A stretch of DNA of 6,983 nt from Erysipelotrichaceae bacterium (GTDB lineage Bacteria; Bacillota_I; Bacilli_A; Erysipelotrichales; Erysipelotrichaceae). Both the position numbers and the translations under genes were made by a program. This document shows positions 5,918 to 6,983 of this stretch, piece by piece; positions within the stretch are counted from its first letter, which is position 1, and each line of letters starts with the position of its first letter. The DNA lies in contig JAFZQL010000027.1 in the NCBI GenBank assembly GCA_017620435.1, forward strand, positions 1-6,983, in the 5' to 3' direction. A model generated the notes under the pieces. That model was not told the origin of the DNA. It did no database searches and saw nothing but the letters and a program-made list of their open reading frames with translations.

Positions 5918-6694
5918 ATGTTGAAAGAAAAGCTGATTATTTCTCCGTTTAATCCGGTATTCTTCCTGGTAACAGGTTTCTTTTTGCTGCTTCTAAGCGT
6001 GATTTCATTCCTGGTGAAAGGAAAAAGCGAAAAAGTGAAGAAGACCGTATTTGTGATGATCTGTCTTTTTACCTGCGTCTGTTTCTTTCTCTACAAGTAT
6101 GCCCTGTCTCTTGATCCGGAATTCGACCGTCTGACGGCATACATCGGCGGCTACAACTGGTGGGGCGAGCTGCCTTTCCATCTGTGCAACGTCAACATGA
6201 TTCTGATGCCGATTGCCGTTCTGGGAGATTACCGTCCTTTGAAGAGTTTCTGTTTCTTTATCGGACCTTTAGGAGCGGCCATGGCGCTGCTGATGCCGGG
6301 AGCGGGATTCGATCACGCTTATCTGTTCCTGCCTCGGATCATTGGTTTCTACGGGACCCATTTCATGATCGTAATAGAGGCATTAATGCTGATGACGTTC
6401 GGTTTCTATCAGCCCGCCTATCGCGATATCCCGAAAGCCATGGTCATCCTGGTCCTGCTTGGCCTGATCATGCACGGACTGAATCTTCTGTTCCGGTATT
6501 CAGGACTGAATTCAAGATCGAACTTCTTCTATACGATGGAGACGGAAGAGAATCCGATCCTGGAACTTCTTTATTCCCTGATCCCTTGTCCGCTGATCTA
6601 TCTTCTACCTGTATTGCCGATACCGGCGCTGTACATGTGTTTCATCGTATGGCTTTATCATCTGTTTATGGGAAACAAAAAAGGATCTGCGTAG
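5918..6694 (+). CDS. YwaF/TMEM164-family integral membrane protein (TIGR02206-like)
   Basis: A 258-residue polytopic membrane protein. Hydrophobic segments lie at about 13-33, 42-60, 83-103, 109-128, 146-164 and 172-192, with a final stretch at 216-251 long enough for one or two helices. The family mark is LPFHLC (85-90) at the start of the third segment, followed by GPLGAAMALLMPG (116-128) and FYGTH (144-148). His88, Cys90 and His148 are the conserved polar residues. Human TMEM164 is reported to be a phospholipid acyltransferase using a conserved cysteine; the role of the bacterial members, such as B. subtilis YwaF, is not established to my knowledge. The gene follows the phosphodiester-glycosidase gene by 14 bases and is very likely co-transcribed. 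A start at 5912 would add Met-Tyr. Its TAG stop lies within the downstream terminator hairpin. Family call good, function open. Confidence 0.82.
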   Translation: MLKEKLIISPFNPVFFLVTGFFLLLLSVISFLVKGKSEKVKKTVFVMICLFTCVCFFLYKYALSLDPEFDRLTAYIGGYNWWGELPFHLCNVNMILMPIAVLGDYRPLKSFCFFIGPLGAAMALLMPGAGFDHAYLFLPRIIGFYGTHFMIVIEALMLMTFGFYQPAYRDIPKAMVILVLLGLIMHGLNLLFRYSGLNSRSNFFYTMETEENPILELLYSLIPCPLIYLLPVLPIPALYMCFIVWLYHLFMGNKKGSA

Positions 6695-6702
6695 ATCCTT
6701 TT
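6679..6702. terminator. Bidirectional terminator between convergent genes
   Basis: AAAAGGATCT (6679-6688) and AGATCCTTTT (6693-6702) form a perfect 10-bp stem with loop GCGT. On plus it is followed by GTTTTGTTT; on minus the T-rich arm runs on into TTGTTT. It can therefore end both the plus-strand pair and the minus-strand YugP-like gene. The stop codon of the plus-strand gene (6692-6694) lies at the loop and right arm. Confidence 0.88.
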
Positions 6703-6709
6703 GTTTTGT

Positions 6710-6983
6710 TTAGTCTCTTCTGTCTCTTCTTCCGTAGAACAGGACAAGCCTGAGCATCTGCAGCAGTGTCGCGGCGACTCCGGCGACATAGGTCAAGGCG
6801 GCAGCCGACAGGACTTTCTTTCCGCCCTGCAGTTCTTCTTCGTCAAACAGACGGATGGATTCGATCTGTTTCAGAGCTCTGGAACTGGCATCGAATTCGA
6901 TCGGCAAGGTGATGATCTGGAAGACCAGGATCAGCATCTCCAAAGCGATACCGAACCAGATGATCTGGAACATACCCAGCAAC
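6710..6983 (-). CDS. yugP: YugP-type zinc metallopeptidase, C-terminal part only
   Basis: The last 90 or so residues of a minus-strand gene that enters from the right edge; the open frame continues to the border, so the true start is outside. The visible part has a membrane helix (about residues 5-25 of the visible segment), then LPIEFDASSRALKQIE, a short acidic linker, and KKVLSAAALTYVAGVAATLLQMLRLVLFYGRR, which spans a second helix and ends in a basic tail (the run is residues about 55-86). This Pro-Ile/Val-Glu-Phe-Asp/Asn-Ala-Ser followed by AAALTYVA pattern is typical of the end of YugP (Zn_peptidase_2, PF04298), a membrane-anchored neutral zinc peptidase. The HExxH metal site would lie upstream, outside the window, so activity cannot be judged here. 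It converges on the YwaF-like gene across a shared terminator. Confidence 0.85.
   Translation of the reverse strand, partial: LLGMFQIIWFGIALEMLILVFQIITLPIEFDASSRALKQIESIRLFDEEELQGGKKVLSAAALTYVAGVAATLLQMLRLVLFYGRRDRRD

Noticed and set aside
6160..6753. Plus-strand open frame of 197 codons overlapping the YwaF-like gene in another frame
   Set aside because: Its protein is Arg/Ser/Pro-rich with no pattern, it runs through the terminator hairpin, and the other frame encodes a clear membrane protein with family motifs.
1..6983. Mobile element, defence island or CRISPR array
   Set aside because: No transposase, integrase, toxin-antitoxin or nuclease genes, no repeat-spacer pattern and no long terminal repeats were found by reading both strands.

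Overview
The window looks like ordinary chromosomal sequence from a low-to-moderate GC Gram-positive (Firmicutes-type) bacterium. The grounds are strong AGGAGG-type ribosome binding sites, extended -10 promoters, short hairpin-plus-U-tract terminators, and the gene families present: YugP-like peptidase, YwaF-like membrane protein, GAF-type methionine sulfoxide reductase and a GH2 glycosidase. A gut-associated lineage such as Erysipelotrichia would fit the GH2 enzyme, but that is a guess. No rRNA, tRNA, CRISPR array, insertion sequence or phage gene is visible.

Layout. Positions 1-1901 (minus) hold most of a cytoplasmic glycoside hydrolase family 2 enzyme whose C-terminus runs off the left edge; it has its own promoter. 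Positions 1986-4495 (minus) hold four closely spaced genes, in transcription order: a free methionine-R-sulfoxide reductase (msrC), a metallo-beta-lactamase-fold hydrolase, an HSL-type alpha/beta-hydrolase esterase, and a small two-helix membrane protein with a charged coiled-coil tail. A terminator at 1939-1963 closes this group and directly abuts the GH2 promoter. At 4496-4559 a compact divergent promoter region has two overlapping TATAAT boxes on opposite strands. To its right, on plus, a 447-residue NAGPA-type phosphodiester glycosidase is followed 14 bases later by a YwaF/TMEM164-family polytopic membrane protein. A bidirectional terminator at 6679-6702 separates this pair from the convergent C-terminal end of a YugP-type zinc metallopeptidase that enters from the right edge.

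How the genes may work together. The msrC-MBL-esterase group reads as a small housekeeping or stress operon: repair of oxidised free methionine plus two hydrolases of unknown substrate. The plus-strand pair joins a phosphodiester-glycosidase fold, apparently kept in the cytoplasm, with a membrane protein from a family whose animal member is a reported acyltransferase. A shared role in envelope lipid or glycan metabolism is possible but is inference only. The points most worth a second look are the His-to-Asp change in the MBL metal motif, the unexported NAGPA protein with its extra N-terminal region and no Shine-Dalgarno, and its pairing with the YwaF-like protein. I see no clear case for an entirely new system. 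There is no gene-free stretch longer than 300 bases; the longest gap is about 85 bases.
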